64,000 nt of DNA, taken from Paracyclopina nana (lineage: Eukaryota; Arthropoda; Copepoda; Cyclopoida; Cyclopettidae). Each line of letters starts with the position of its first letter. Positions within the stretch are counted from its first letter, which is position 1. Below are positions 48,540-59,512 of the stretch, one piece after another. The position numbers and the translations under genes were made by a program. The stretch covers positions 17,484,001 to 17,548,000 of the forward strand of contig JAGUCH010000001.1 in assembly GCA_019096065.1 (NCBI GenBank), written 5' to 3'. The notes below the pieces were generated by a model. It did no database searches. It was not told the DNA's origin and saw nothing but the letters and a program-made list of their open reading frames with translations.

Positions 48540-48896
48540 AACAAGTGCAGTCGTAGCTGAGTAACGAGTGCAGCTGCAACTCAGTTACGAGTACAGGCGC
48601 AACTCAGTAACAAGTGCATCTGCAATTCAGTAGCAAGTGCAGCTACACCTCAGTAACGAGTGCGGCTGCAACTCTGTAACGAGTGCGGCTGCATCTCTGT
48701 AACGAGTACGGCTGCAACTCTGTAACGAGTGCGGCTGCATCTCTGTAACGAGAGCGGCTGCATCTCTGTAACGAGTGCGGCTGCATCTCTGTAACGAGTG
48801 CGGCTGCATCTCTGTAACGAGTGCGGCTGCAACTCTGTAACGAGTGCGGCTGCAACTCTGTAACGAGTGCGGCTGCAGCTCAGTTACGAGTGCAGT
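48540..48896. repeat. 23-bp tandem array, GTAACGAGTGCGGCTGCA core
   Basis: About 15 copies, most regular at 48655-48880 (core plus TCTCT or ACTCT). It follows the foldback element and keeps its GCAG..GTAAC words. Three overlapping minus-strand frames are period artefacts. Confidence 0.95.
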
Positions 48897-49418
48897 AAAT
48901 TAGAGTACCGTGTGCACTGAAATATCAACGAGTGCAAGTCGACTCATACTTCTTTAAAATGCGTCAAAAACGAGTTCAGCTCAGTGAACCGAGCTAGCGC
49001 AAGTTTTTAAGTTCCTGTAATTTTGAGTCACCCAGTGCTGTTTTGCATTTGAAACAAGTGGGTTTGGAATATGATGATGACCAAAACCGCAACGTGATCA
49101 TGATGGTGTTTGGAAATTGTCCAACCACCGCAAATGTTGAAAAAGGCAGCTCGATTTCATTGTGCAAAGCTTGGGAGCTGACCTCGTTTGGTGCCACCCG
49201 ATTTTGAGGTAGGTGCAGAACTTTGGTGGCAGCAAGTTTGGGCATCTCCCCAGAGAGCATTTCTGGCTTCTTGAGCGCATAATCAATTGGTTCTTGGCTC
49301 GGGGCAACGGCAAAATTCATTTGTTGCGTGCATCATCATCGTCCCCAGCTGAATCTTTAACGAAGCAGCAACGTCAAACAAAGTCCCAAACAGGACAAAT
49401 ACATATTTGTTTAGATAT
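48897..49418. other. Unassigned, possibly coding in part
   Basis: Open on both strands around 49020-49320 (minus: EPIDYALKKPEMLSGEMPK; plus: KQVGLEYDDDQNRNVIMM ending at TGA before GAG|GTAGGT). The two strands compete and neither gives a recognisable protein. Confidence 0.25.
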
Positions 49419-49676
49419 ATCAGCCGAGCGCAGCCATTCACGTCCGAGCGTAGCGAGGCCTGCATGCTCTTAAAAGTCCCTTTTTTTGGGCTGATTTTTC
49501 AAAAAAAGCCTGAACATATTTTCATGTTATGAATTATTGTTTTTATATCAGCCGAGCGCAGCTTTTCACGTCCGAGCGTAGCGAGGGCGTCATGCTTTTA
49601 CAAGTTAGTTATTAGGGCTGATTTTTCAAAAAAAGCTTGAAACATATTTTGAATAATTGTTTTTGAAATTTGAATT
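49419..49676 (+). repeat. Two-copy 130-bp direct repeat
   Basis: TATATCAGCCGAGCGCAGC, TTCACGTCCGAGCGTAGCGA and GGGCTGATTTTTCAAAAAAA occur in both copies, which start at about 49416 and 49545. The second runs to within about 10 bp of the acceptor of the exon-like segment at 49685. Confidence 0.85.
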
Positions 49677-49684
49677 TTATTCAG

Positions 49685-49783
49685 GAGCATTGTTTGCACG
49701 TTTTTGCTGGTGACAACCCTGTGAAAACGTTTTTTGCGAGCAAAATTAATTTTTCCGCCCGCGAGCTCTTTCTGGCCATGAAG
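49685..49783 (+). CDS. Exon-like segment, beta-grasp/RA-like pattern; gene unknown
   Basis: Flanked by TTTTATTCAG| and ATGAAG|GTAATC, 33 codons in phase 0, and the other two frames are closed. It reads EHCLHVFAGDNPVKTFFASK then INFSARELFLAMK: a short strand, a turn, a second strand, then Ser-Ala-Arg-Glu-Leu leading into a helix. Ras-association and other ubiquitin-like domains start with this pattern, but I cannot identify the family. No partner exon found with confidence. Confidence 0.45.
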
Positions 49784-50707
49784 GTAATCAAATAGCTATT
49801 TTGTCACTGTCACGCGGACTAATTAGGCCGAAACCGCAACGATATTGCGGAAAAAGACCAGGGAAAAAATTGGACTGACTGACAAGCTGGGAGTAAATTA
49901 GAGAGATTTTTCATTATAGCCATTAAATTGCAAGTTTTGACATTGTTTTTGACCAAGAATCATGATTATTATTGACTGACCACTGAGTAGTTGTCAGTCA
50001 AAAGTTTCTCCTCAATTTTGATGTGGGTGTTTTTCCGAACTGTTACTGCCAATTTCTTGATGAAACACTAGCGGTCAACAAAAGCACTGATATTTGTTGC
50101 TTTTTGGAATGTTGGCCCCTACACACTTTGATTAGGCTGCTGGTGCACAGTGTGCTGAATTTTGACAGGCGTTGCGTAAATTACAGCCCACTGTGGACAC
50201 TTCAATCACCATGTGGAGAACACGGGCCTCGCAATTTAAAACAGATTCCGATCATAAATAAATAATTGCCTGCATATTTTTTCCACAAAAACTGGTTTTT
50301 CTTTAACTATTTTAAAGGCAGCCAGGAGAGAAAGTATTATTGAATAATGGTGAGGGCCAGGGGGGTCTCGTAAGTGAGTTCTTGACGCAAGTTTTACATG
50401 CTAAAATCACCAAATCTGTTCGTCTTAGCTGCGGTGGCGCTAGTAGTTCTTACTTCATAGCGCGTAAGCTCATGTGACGTCAGTGATGGAAGCGAGCGGG
50501 CTAATCTTTCCCTATTTTAAAACAGAGCTCCCAGATAAGTTCTGTTTTTATCAAAAAGTATGCAATTTAGGCACATTTTGCTAATTTATGGTGGATTATG
50601 GAAATTTTTGGAAGTGAAATCCACAGAATTCTATTGAAATTTCGTCTTGGAGCCTACCACAGCTCAGTCAGACTGTGCGCTATAGTAAAGCAGCGATAAG
50701 AACTCAC
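49784..50707. other. Unassigned
   Basis: No supported exon. CATGTGACGTCAGTGATGG at about 50471 contains a perfect CRE-like TGACGTCA. Confidence 0.35.
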
Positions 50708-50851
50708 CTTATTAGTATAGATCATCTTGGTGAGGGCATTATTATAATTTTTTATGAGGGGTGAAATTTTCTGATGATCCAAAGAAGTATCATTGACCGC
50801 TGATGGATCATCTTTCATCTTTTTTATTATTGGGAGGATAAGCATGATTTC
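50708..50851 (-). CDS. Exon-like segment on minus strand; gene unknown
   Basis: Between AGCAG| and AAG|GTGAGT, 48 codons in phase 0: EIMLILPIIKKMKDDPSAVN, then DTSLDHQKISPLIKNYNNAL, then TKMIYTNK. The composition is protein-like and the donor strong. I do not recognise the protein; another strong donor (CACG|GTAAGC, about 50880) lies upstream on the same strand but is out of phase with it. Confidence 0.3.
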
Positions 50852-52660
50852 CTGCTAACTAAACGACTCTTGTGCTTACCGTGCATGCCCCCAAATGAGG
50901 GCTTCAGTCCCCGCTTGGGTATCCCAAGCAAAGGCAGCTGATGCTGGTAATCCAATTTCTCTTCATATAGTGGCCATTTCCAAATTACAGTGCTTCGCAT
51001 CATCCCCTTTATGATCCAGGGGCAGCACAGAGAATAATCGCTTTTCAGGTTCTCTTTCCAAGCCAGCAATAATTGACGCTTTATGATCGAATGGCATTTC
51101 ATTTGAGGAATTTTTACGGCAAGCGTGGAAGTCACCAATTGGTGCAGTTTTGAGCAGAAAAATTGGCATGCCTGCAAGTTGGGAGAGGCATGGAGTGATG
51201 CAAAAGTCATTTATCTCCCAGGGTATCGAAAGACAATCCGGTGCTCAGTTGGACTGAGATAATGACATTCCTATAAATCATGATCCGCAGGGTCAAGAAA
51301 GGAATGTGATATCAACCAATTCGGGGATGAGTTATTTTTGGTCATGGTGTATTTCCAATTCATTGCCGAGATATTTATGTACTACTGAGCCCCGGCAAAA
51401 ACATGTGCTACTAGTTTAATGCCACCAGAGAAAGCACATACCAAGCCATATTTCAGGCTTTGGTTACGCTCACTGAAGAAGAAGCAGCTTGATGCCAACA
51501 TAATTATAAAAGATTTTTTCTCACTTCCAACATGGTTGGTTCATCTGCTTAAGCTTGCCAGATCACTGAGCAAATCTTTGCAAAGCTTCCAAACACTAGT
51601 TTTTGCAGGCTTGTCTATGTAGGCCCTAGTTTTTGAGAGTGTTTCAAAGACAGCAAAGCTGCTCTTCTAAGCTTTAAAGGATGAGCCAACAATGTTGGAG
51701 TCCGGCAGAAATCTTGTAAATTATTACTGCATGCAATTGACCAGCTACTACCAGACCCGATCGCATGACTTTAAATCATTTCAACTGCTGGGAATGCCAA
51801 AAATTTTGCCGCATTGATCCTAATCTGCGGCATAAAAATGTGAAGATGTTGTCGATGATAAAACCTTTAAAAGGCCTTCAAGAAATGCAGTTCACTTGCA
51901 AAGTACAAAGCAGCACTTGACCATCTCACAAAACCCAAAAGGATAAATGACTTTTCCATCAGCACATGCTCAGTGCAACTTGTGATCACGCCAATTTTTC
52001 TGCACACAACTGCACATGCTAGCAAATATACTAAGCGTCAATAAAAAAGTAATTGGACGTCACAACTTTAAGGAAGGAGCGTTTAGCAGGAATGGTCATG
52101 CAAATATTGCATTGTTTGACCTGAAATTTTTCAAGGCTCCTGATCAAAGCCATAAAATGCTATTCCACCACCATTTGCTGGCCAAAATGTCAATAGACAA
52201 GAACGAGGGAAAAAATCGTTTAGGGGGCTGTAAAACATCTTTGCATAGTGGGTACAATTAGAGTGGGTATAAAATGGCCACAAAGACCAATGTGTCCTGA
52301 TGAGCTTGTTGGCACGAAATACAATTCTCACGCAACCGTCAAATTGCTGCTACATTTCTTCAAATGGAAAACACACCACTTGAATTTGAATATTCAAACC
52401 AAAAAAAAACAAACACTTTCATCACAACTTGGTGGTATGGCATCATCAAAAGTGATCTCCAACAGCACCAATCAATTTTGATCTTGTTTGAAAGTGAAAA
52501 GCAATAATGCTGTTGTAAAAAGTTGATCACAGTGGGGGGTGAAGAGCTAAAAAACTGACATGTAATGAACTGGAAAAAAAAATAATTCTCACTCTCCCAG
52601 CTTTGCTGGTGTAACAATGAGAGCAATTAGGGCTAAACATTTTCTCAACTGGACTTCAGT
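50852..52660. other. Unassigned
   Basis: Several open frames on both strands but no recognisable protein or clear repeat. Confidence 0.35.
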
Positions 52661-53420
52661 GATTATTGCTATTTAAGATCTACATTTCACTACTAAAGTT
52701 CTCAGATCTTCTTAAACTTCTACTTAAGTGATCCAAGATCTCCTTAAACTTCTAAGTGATTTGAGATTTACTTTATCAGATTCATGCACCACCTGCTTAG
52801 CGTTTTTAGATCTTTGATTCTAAGTGTTCTGAGATCTATAATTTAAAGTGTTCTAAGATCTTTGATTGAAAGTGTTCTGAGATCTAAGATTCTAAATGTT
52901 CTGAGATCTATGATTCTAGGTATTCTGAGATCTAAACACACTTCTTAGCGTTCAGAGATTGAAGCTCACTTCTCAGTGGACTTAGATCTACATTTTAAAG
53001 TATTCTTAGATCTACATTTTAAAGTATTCTTAGATCTACATTTTAAAGTATTCTTAGATCTACATTTTAAAGTATTCTTAGATCTACATTTTAAAGTATT
53101 CTTAGATCTACATTTTAAAGTATTCTTAGATCTACTCTTCTCAGTGGTCCTTGATCTACACTCCTCAGTACTCCTAGATCTACACTTTTATGTGTTCTGA
53201 GATCTACACTTTTCAGTGCAATTAGTCCTCCAATAGTGTTCTTAGATCTACTCTAGGAATTCTGCTCTTTTCAGTATTCCAAGATTCACTCTTTCCAGTA
53301 ATCCGAGGTCTAGAAACACATCCTTTTAGTGTCCCAAAATAGGTACATACAAACCTAAGATCTATACTTTTGAGTGTTACCTGTAAGATTTCTAAGACCT
53401 ATACTTCTCTATTTACCAAG
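52661..53420. repeat. Tandem array, TTCTTAGATCTACATTTTAA (24 bp)
   Basis: Six to seven perfect 24-bp copies at 52981-53130, flanked by degenerate AGATCT-containing units over about 750 bp. The period is divisible by 3, so a 74-codon artefact frame runs through it. Confidence 0.95.
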
Positions 53421-56172
53421 ATCTTGAAATTTTTTAATGTGATCTAAATTTTGTGGTTGCCAAATTTTGAAAACAATCTGTAAATGATGAATCTAGTATA
53501 TAAATAAAATATAGATCCTTCTTGTTTGAGTTTAGCTTGTGCAAATCCAAATATGCAGTTTGAGTGATGTGTAGATTTTACTGCTCATGTGTGAGTTGAT
53601 GTGGTGCTATTAATGTAATCACGTGGACATCAGTCTTCATGTCAATCTATCAAAGGCTCATCATAGTAATAATAGTTGGTAAATAAATTGTTGTGGTCTG
53701 TTTTTTTTTTTTTGCTGCCTCCACCAAATCACACTTTCTCCTTCTTTTGTTTTTGGAAATTGACCACCAAAACTTACAGCTTCTTCTTCCACACTTTTGA
53801 ATGGCATAGTACAATTTTGGGAATTGAAAACTGTAATGAGCGGTTTTGCCCCGAGCCAAAATCATAATATTTGGGAAATTTTCACTCCTATTTTCAGCCT
53901 GCTATCACAGTGATATGAAAATTCACATGTCATCATCATTTCTTTTTTCTCCATATATTTTGGCCCCTTTTGAACAGGTCGGTTAGCAGGCAAATTAGAA
54001 GTTCGTGTTGCTTTGGCACATGGAAAAGCAATAAAGAAATAACATGCAAGATCATAAATACTTGCTAAAAACTGAGGCAATCAAGAAGTAAAGGGTGATG
54101 CCCAAAAAATTGGACAATAGGTGAAAAAAGGTCTGGCTCAAAGTTTCCCAAACCTTCATGAAAAAAAATTAATAAATACATTCTAAAATATGTACATCTA
54201 AAAATTCTGAATAATTTGTTGCTTCTAAAGCTGTGATTTCCAATGAAAAACAATTTTAAAAAACTTTTCAAAATCCTAGTGGGAATAATTTAAGAATTAT
54301 AACTAGTAAATTGGGCAATAAAAATGATATCTAATACAATTTTAGAGTTTTTTTGCCTTTTTTAAAAAAAGAAAAGATTTTCTGTCAAAGTCTGAAAATA
54401 CAATTAAAAAAGCAGATGATCTTTTTTTTGGCATCACCCTTTAAGGCGCGTGCACGTGTGTGTGGTGTCAGAAAAGGGTGGAGATTTTATGCTGTTGTTG
54501 TTCTCTTCGGTCACGACTTTTCCTTCAACATTATTATTGAGGGGCTGTAGTACATTTATTGACATACTACTGAACCACGACATGGAAAACGACGGTCAGA
54601 GCATCCAGAATATTGGCTCGAGGCCATTTCCAATGCACTCGCAAAAGAGATTTGCCGACTTACTCTTATAGAAAACATCACAAATGCAAAAGAGAGAAAA
54701 GTAGTTAAGCGAGGTGCAGAGAACTGACCGATGTCGTGAGTGAATTTTTGCAAAAGCTTCAGATCACTTTGAGGCTTGGGAAAATGGGCAAAATTCCACT
54801 TTTCATCGGTATGAATAAAGTGCCTTTCTCTCCTCTGTGTAACGAGGCATCTAACACTCATAATGGTAGAGCTGAGTAATTGTGCAAAGTTGTAAATATT
54901 GGCCTTTGACCTCAGCTCATGCATGGTCAACTCCAGTAGCCAAAAGGTTCAACTAAAGACCACGTGCTGCTACTTGACCTCATTCCAATGAGACAAGTGT
55001 GATCGTTTTTTGGCCAATAAATGCTGATACCACACATGGAGATTTTTTTAAGAACAACAACAAGAGCAAAGTCATCTCATATGCATCAGAGCATGACGCA
55101 TCTCTCTAAAGGATCTTGAAACTCTGCAGGGTGATCTAACAAAAAGTAGAGCACTCAACCACAGAGAACTGACCGGTGTCGTTACTCATTTCTCAACTAT
55201 TTTCCTGCTGAAGATTGTGAGCTTGAAAAGTGGAAAAATTCTCAAATTCATTTAGCCTAATTATTTTATTGCCCATCTCTGTGTAATGAGGGCTATCTAG
55301 GAAAGGATTTCAGGATATGATTTGGCAGCCTTGGCAGAAAAAAAATTATTTTTTTGCCTCATCTTTCATCATGATGGTCATCAAAGTCAAGCCTGATTTT
55401 TGCGACACCCTGTTGATGAGGTTGAAGCATGGATATCAAGGCAAAAAGTGTGGCTCCTTTTTTTCCTCTCAAGAAGACGAGCTGACAACAACATTGTTGG
55501 TGAAACAAAACGGTCTGGAAATTCCTGAGTATTGATGTGGTGCGCCCATTATTATCATATGTCAAGCATTATTTTAAGTTTATGAAAAAATCCGTTTCAA
55601 ATTTGCATATATGAGGTAAGCTGTCATGTCCTACAAAAAGTATGATAATTTAGATTTAAGAAAATCCCAATGGCTTTCATATTTTTTCTTTAAAAAGGGA
55701 AGTGGTTTGAAGTATAAAAATGCAGTAAATTTGCATGCTAGGTTTAGTTTTCATTTTGTCATTTTGCTGCATGTTGAGATGTTAATAACAATGGAGATGA
55801 TCATGAAAATTGCATGTTTTTGACCAACTTGGATCCCTGAGTAGAAGTGGAGTGCAGCATCTTTGCAATGTAGCAATAATGAGTGTGGTCTTCTACCAGC
55901 CAACAACTGTAAGTGAGCACAACTTTTCAAGTAGGTATTATCATTATATTATGCATTCCTCAGTGGCTGCTCCACATCTCTAATAAGTGAGGGAAAAATA
56001 GCTACAAACTTAGATCTCTTATATAATACAGAGACAGGTCATGCATCTAATTAGGGCTGTTAATTCAGGGCATTTCCAGCTTTTTCACACACCATAGGGA
56101 AGGCTGAAACTTTGTCAGAAAATGGACAACGACAACTTTCTGTGCTCTGTTGGATGAGACATTAAGTCACTG
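53421..56172. other. Unassigned, with a diverged dispersed repeat
   Basis: GAGAACTGACCGRTGTCGT and CTCTGTGTAAYGAGG recur at 54718-54845 and 55164-55290; weaker relatives lie near 57040 and 57270. A minus-strand open frame 54556-54930 overlaps the first copy and contains HTDEKWNF, but nothing else supports a transposase. Confidence 0.4.
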
Positions 56173-56453
56173 CCCAACCAGAAATTCTGAGCCCTCATAC
56201 GGCAAAAAAACACTCAGTGAAACATATACGTTCAACATTGAGTTTTAGTCATTATGTAACATTAACTGCCTTGCCACCTAGGTAAAATCGAAAACACCCA
56301 TTTTCCTTGCCACATTCGATTTTTTCCAAATTTTTTACAGAGGTGTCATGGAAGTTAATGTTACATAACGACATAAACTCAACCTGGGTAAAACGAAGGA
56401 GTGCTTACACGTTACAATAACTTTCAGAAAACTGGGGAAAATTTCTGGTTGGG
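56173..56453. mobile_element. 281-bp TIR element (MITE-like)
   Basis: CCCAACCAGAAATTCT at the left opposes AAATTTCTGGTTGGG at the right. The inner ACATTGAGTTTTAGTCATTA / TAACGACATAAACTCAACCT and ATGTAACATTAACT / AGTTAATGTTACAT pair as well. Non-coding. Confidence 0.8.
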
Positions 56454-57384
56454 TGGTTTTTGAGCTTGATTTTGCCCCAGACTATTCAATCAAGACTTGA
56501 CTTTTAAGAGGCTTAATTTGATGAATGAATTTTGCCCATGAACCAGCCATAATTGCATGTAAATTATGCTCTGAAGAAGACTTGAGACTATGGTATGTGA
56601 AGTCAAAAGTGCACTGTGGGGCAACATGGGCATCAAACTCACCTCTAATAGCTCAGGGCTTGGAGGCTCCTCTTGGAGAGCTAGAAATGGGTATTTGGGG
56701 TCTCATTCCCCCATGTGGAGGAGTAAGAGGACAATTTATGCTGTTTTGTTGTTGTTGTTCACCGTTGTTTTGAGGAGGCCGTGTGCGGATTTAATTGCCA
56801 GTTTCAGCCATACTGGGATGTCAGTCAATCTGACATCCACGTCACAGTGGACCACAGCCTCACACAAAAGCTGAATTTCAAACAAAATTGCTCACAAAAA
56901 TGAGGTAAAGAGAGGCTCAAAACAAACTAGAGCCATGCAGCCCACAGAGAAAGGCAATATTTAGTAATGCCTAACTTACAATTAACTTCAATTAATGTAT
57001 ATGTTTTGACTGTGTGAAAAAATGCTTGAATTTGGCTCACGACACTTTTCGGTGCTTTGGTAATTGAGGCATCTAAAATCAGAGGCTTAAACTGTTTTAC
57101 AGGTGCCAAATTAGAGTAAAAGCTAACTTAAATCAACAAATAAGAACTAGAACAAATTAGAGGTATGTATAGTACAGAGAATGGCTATTTCAGAAAATAG
57201 CCATGTCCTTTTAAAATTAATTCTTGTTTGAAGTAACCCTTTAGGATTCCTGAATCTTTTCGATAATTTTGCTCACGACAACATTCGTTGCTCTGAAAAT
57301 CAAGTGCTCTAGGCACAGGTGTCTCCATGGTAAAATAGCTGTGTGTACATGAACAGAAAAAAGTGTAAATGAACTTTTGATTTT
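56454..57384. other. Unassigned
   Basis: No supported gene or new repeat. Confidence 0.35.
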
Positions 57385-57634
57385 TCCGACCCCCCGCGGC
57401 CTTTTGGCCGCAGGAGGGCCTTGTTTTTCGCGCGCGGCCTACGTCAAATGAAGTGTGAGACAAATCAGCTGATGAACTCATTTATCTCATTTGGTGCATG
57501 GAAAATTAGCCAACTTGAATAGAGTCTCTGAAAAGCTAAAACAGAATATTTTTTTTGGGGTCAGTTCCCACAAAATGGCCAGCCCATCATTGGCAAAGTT
57601 GGAAGAAGAGCTGGTGACAGCAGCAGCAGAGAAA
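57385..57634 (+). CDS. Candidate 5' exon of an unknown gene with CpG-rich upstream
   Basis: ATG at 57575 in a good context (CAAAATGG) opens MASPSLAKLEEELVTAAAEK and reaches AAA|GTCAGT at 57635. Upstream 57390-57450 is CpG-rich (CCGCGG, GCGCGCGG) with TACGTCA, which could be a promoter. The predicted helix is acidic. No downstream exon identified and no family recognised; without the donor, the frame closes at 57685. Confidence 0.3.
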
Positions 57635-58929
57635 GTCAGTAATTTTCGCTCTGGAGTAATTTCTTCTTCTCAGTGTGAACTGTGAAATTGAGTTTTTCTT
57701 CCTACCAAGAAGTTTTAAGGGGAGACACACTCTGATTGGCATTCCCAGGAAAACGGTTCTGCTTGGACAAGCTAGGCGAAAAAAAGCCTCGTGCCGATCC
57801 AAGCTCGATCCCAGCTTTTTTTCACATGGCCTCAAAACGGCCGGCTCGCTTCAGTGATTCGAGCCGAGTTTTGGGACCGAGCTCTGAAGATGATCAGAAT
57901 TGGATCTTCACATGAGGAAAACAATCACTTATTATTATTTTTGGCAGAATTTCCATAATAAAAGTGAACCGACTCAGCATTGCTCGGTTGGGGGCCCCAA
58001 AACCTTTTGTCACAAGGGCAATTTTCAAAGGACACCGCGTGCGCGCGCGCGCTGCTGAGATGACCTCCTAAAAATCGAATTGCAAATGAGAAAATAAACA
58101 GCTAATAATTACGGTGTCACCAGCTCAAAAAAGGGACTGAAAAGCTCGGGCATGATAGCATAAAAGATCAATATCCATTTGGCAAATAAGTTTTTTTTTT
58201 TTTTTTTGGATCAGTCTCTAATCTTATTGATCCTCATATTAAGTGATCCTAACAGATGCTGATTATTTACACATCTACTCATATTTTTTTTGGCATCATA
58301 AAAGAGCATTCTTACTTTTTTTTCCCCTTATTTAGGTCCACTAAATTGGTGAGTTGTACTGTTTTTTTGTCATCACCTTCACAGTTGTTTCTTTTCTTTC
58401 AAAAGATGACCTTCTGTCACTCTGAGAGATGGATTGCTTTTCCCATCCATATGGAGCATTATTTCAAAGAGAAATATACTGTGGGAAGTCTCTTGTAGTA
58501 CAGGATTATTTCACTTGAAAAAAAGTGACAGGGAATCAAAAATTTCCAGCTTTGAGGTGGCCTTTTTTCCTGGTTCAAATATAAAAGCATGCAGTTTGGG
58601 AACAAAAGGAGAAGCTTCCTTTTCAACCTTTGAGCTGTGACAACTTATTTTAGTGTGAAGACATTTATTAGCAGGCTTGTTTCTTTTCTCAGGAGAAAAT
58701 GGCTCTTGACCCATGATGTGAGTGAGAGGGAAAAAAGAGCGCTTTAAAAGACACCTGTGACGAATGCTGTGCTGCATTTGAATTGGATTACAACAACATT
58801 CAGAGAAAAACTTGACAGTCCTAGAAAATGAGAGAATAACATGCGATGTTTGGTAAAATTACGACATTACTCTCTGGACAAGTGATAACTATAAACTCAC
58901 AATGGTAAATATTGTGAGAGACGCACTAT
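57635..58929. other. Unassigned
   Basis: A CG-dinucleotide run at about 58040-58051 (GTGCGCGCGCGCGCTG) and a poly-T run at 58191-58207. No gene recognised. Confidence 0.4.
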
Positions 58930-59512
58930 GACGCTTTTTTGGAACTTGCACACCCTCAACGCAGATCATAATTGTGAAAAGCAAGTTTGCTGGACTGGTC
59001 ACACTTGAACATCGCTGTTTGCATCATTTTACAGCTGTTTCCCATAGGCAACAAATGTGAATGACTATGCGTGACATTTCAAGCTTAGCATCAATGAACA
59101 ATTCCGAGCTTACTCAAGGGTTTTTAAGGGCATCATCGTTAAATCAACGCTCAACATTAAAGCCAGCAGGTGCATGTCATTTAACAACTCCAAGCTTACT
59201 TAAGGGTTTTTTAAGGGTATCATGATGAATTGAAAGTACATTGTTCATGTCACCAGGTGCTGCTTTTTTAGAACTTGCACCCTTGTGCACCCTAAACACA
59301 GATCATTATTGTGAAAAGCAAATTTGCTGGACTGGTCACACTTGAACATCGATGTTTGCAACATTTTGCAGCTAATTCACATAGCCAACAAATGTGAATG
59401 ACTATGCGTGACATTTCAAGCTCAGCATTATTCAACAATTCCGAGCTTACTTAAGGGTTTTTAAGGGAATCGTCAATGAATTGAAAGCACATCGTTTATG
59501 CGTGAGCAGGTG
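58930..59512. repeat. Two-copy direct duplication, offset about 340 bp
   Basis: 58940-59175 and 59262-59510 share GGAACTTGCAC/AGAACTTGCAC, GCTGGACTGGTCACACTTGA, CAACAAATGTGAATGACTAT and TTCCGAGCTTACTYAAGGGT in the same order. A third, shorter remnant (CTCCAAGCTTACTTAAGGGT) lies at about 59188. Confidence 0.85.

Noticed and set aside
48627-48855. Three overlapping minus-strand frames (QPHSLQRCSRTRY)
   Set aside because: Artefacts of the 23-bp array, shifted by one repeat each.
52976-53200. 74-codon frame LDLHFKVF repeats
   Set aside because: Artefact of the 24-bp array.
54556-54930. Minus-strand 124-codon frame with HTDEKWNF, like a Tc1/mariner transposase motif
   Set aside because: Only that short word resembles a transposase; the surrounding sequence belongs to a diverged repeat whose other copy does not keep the frame.
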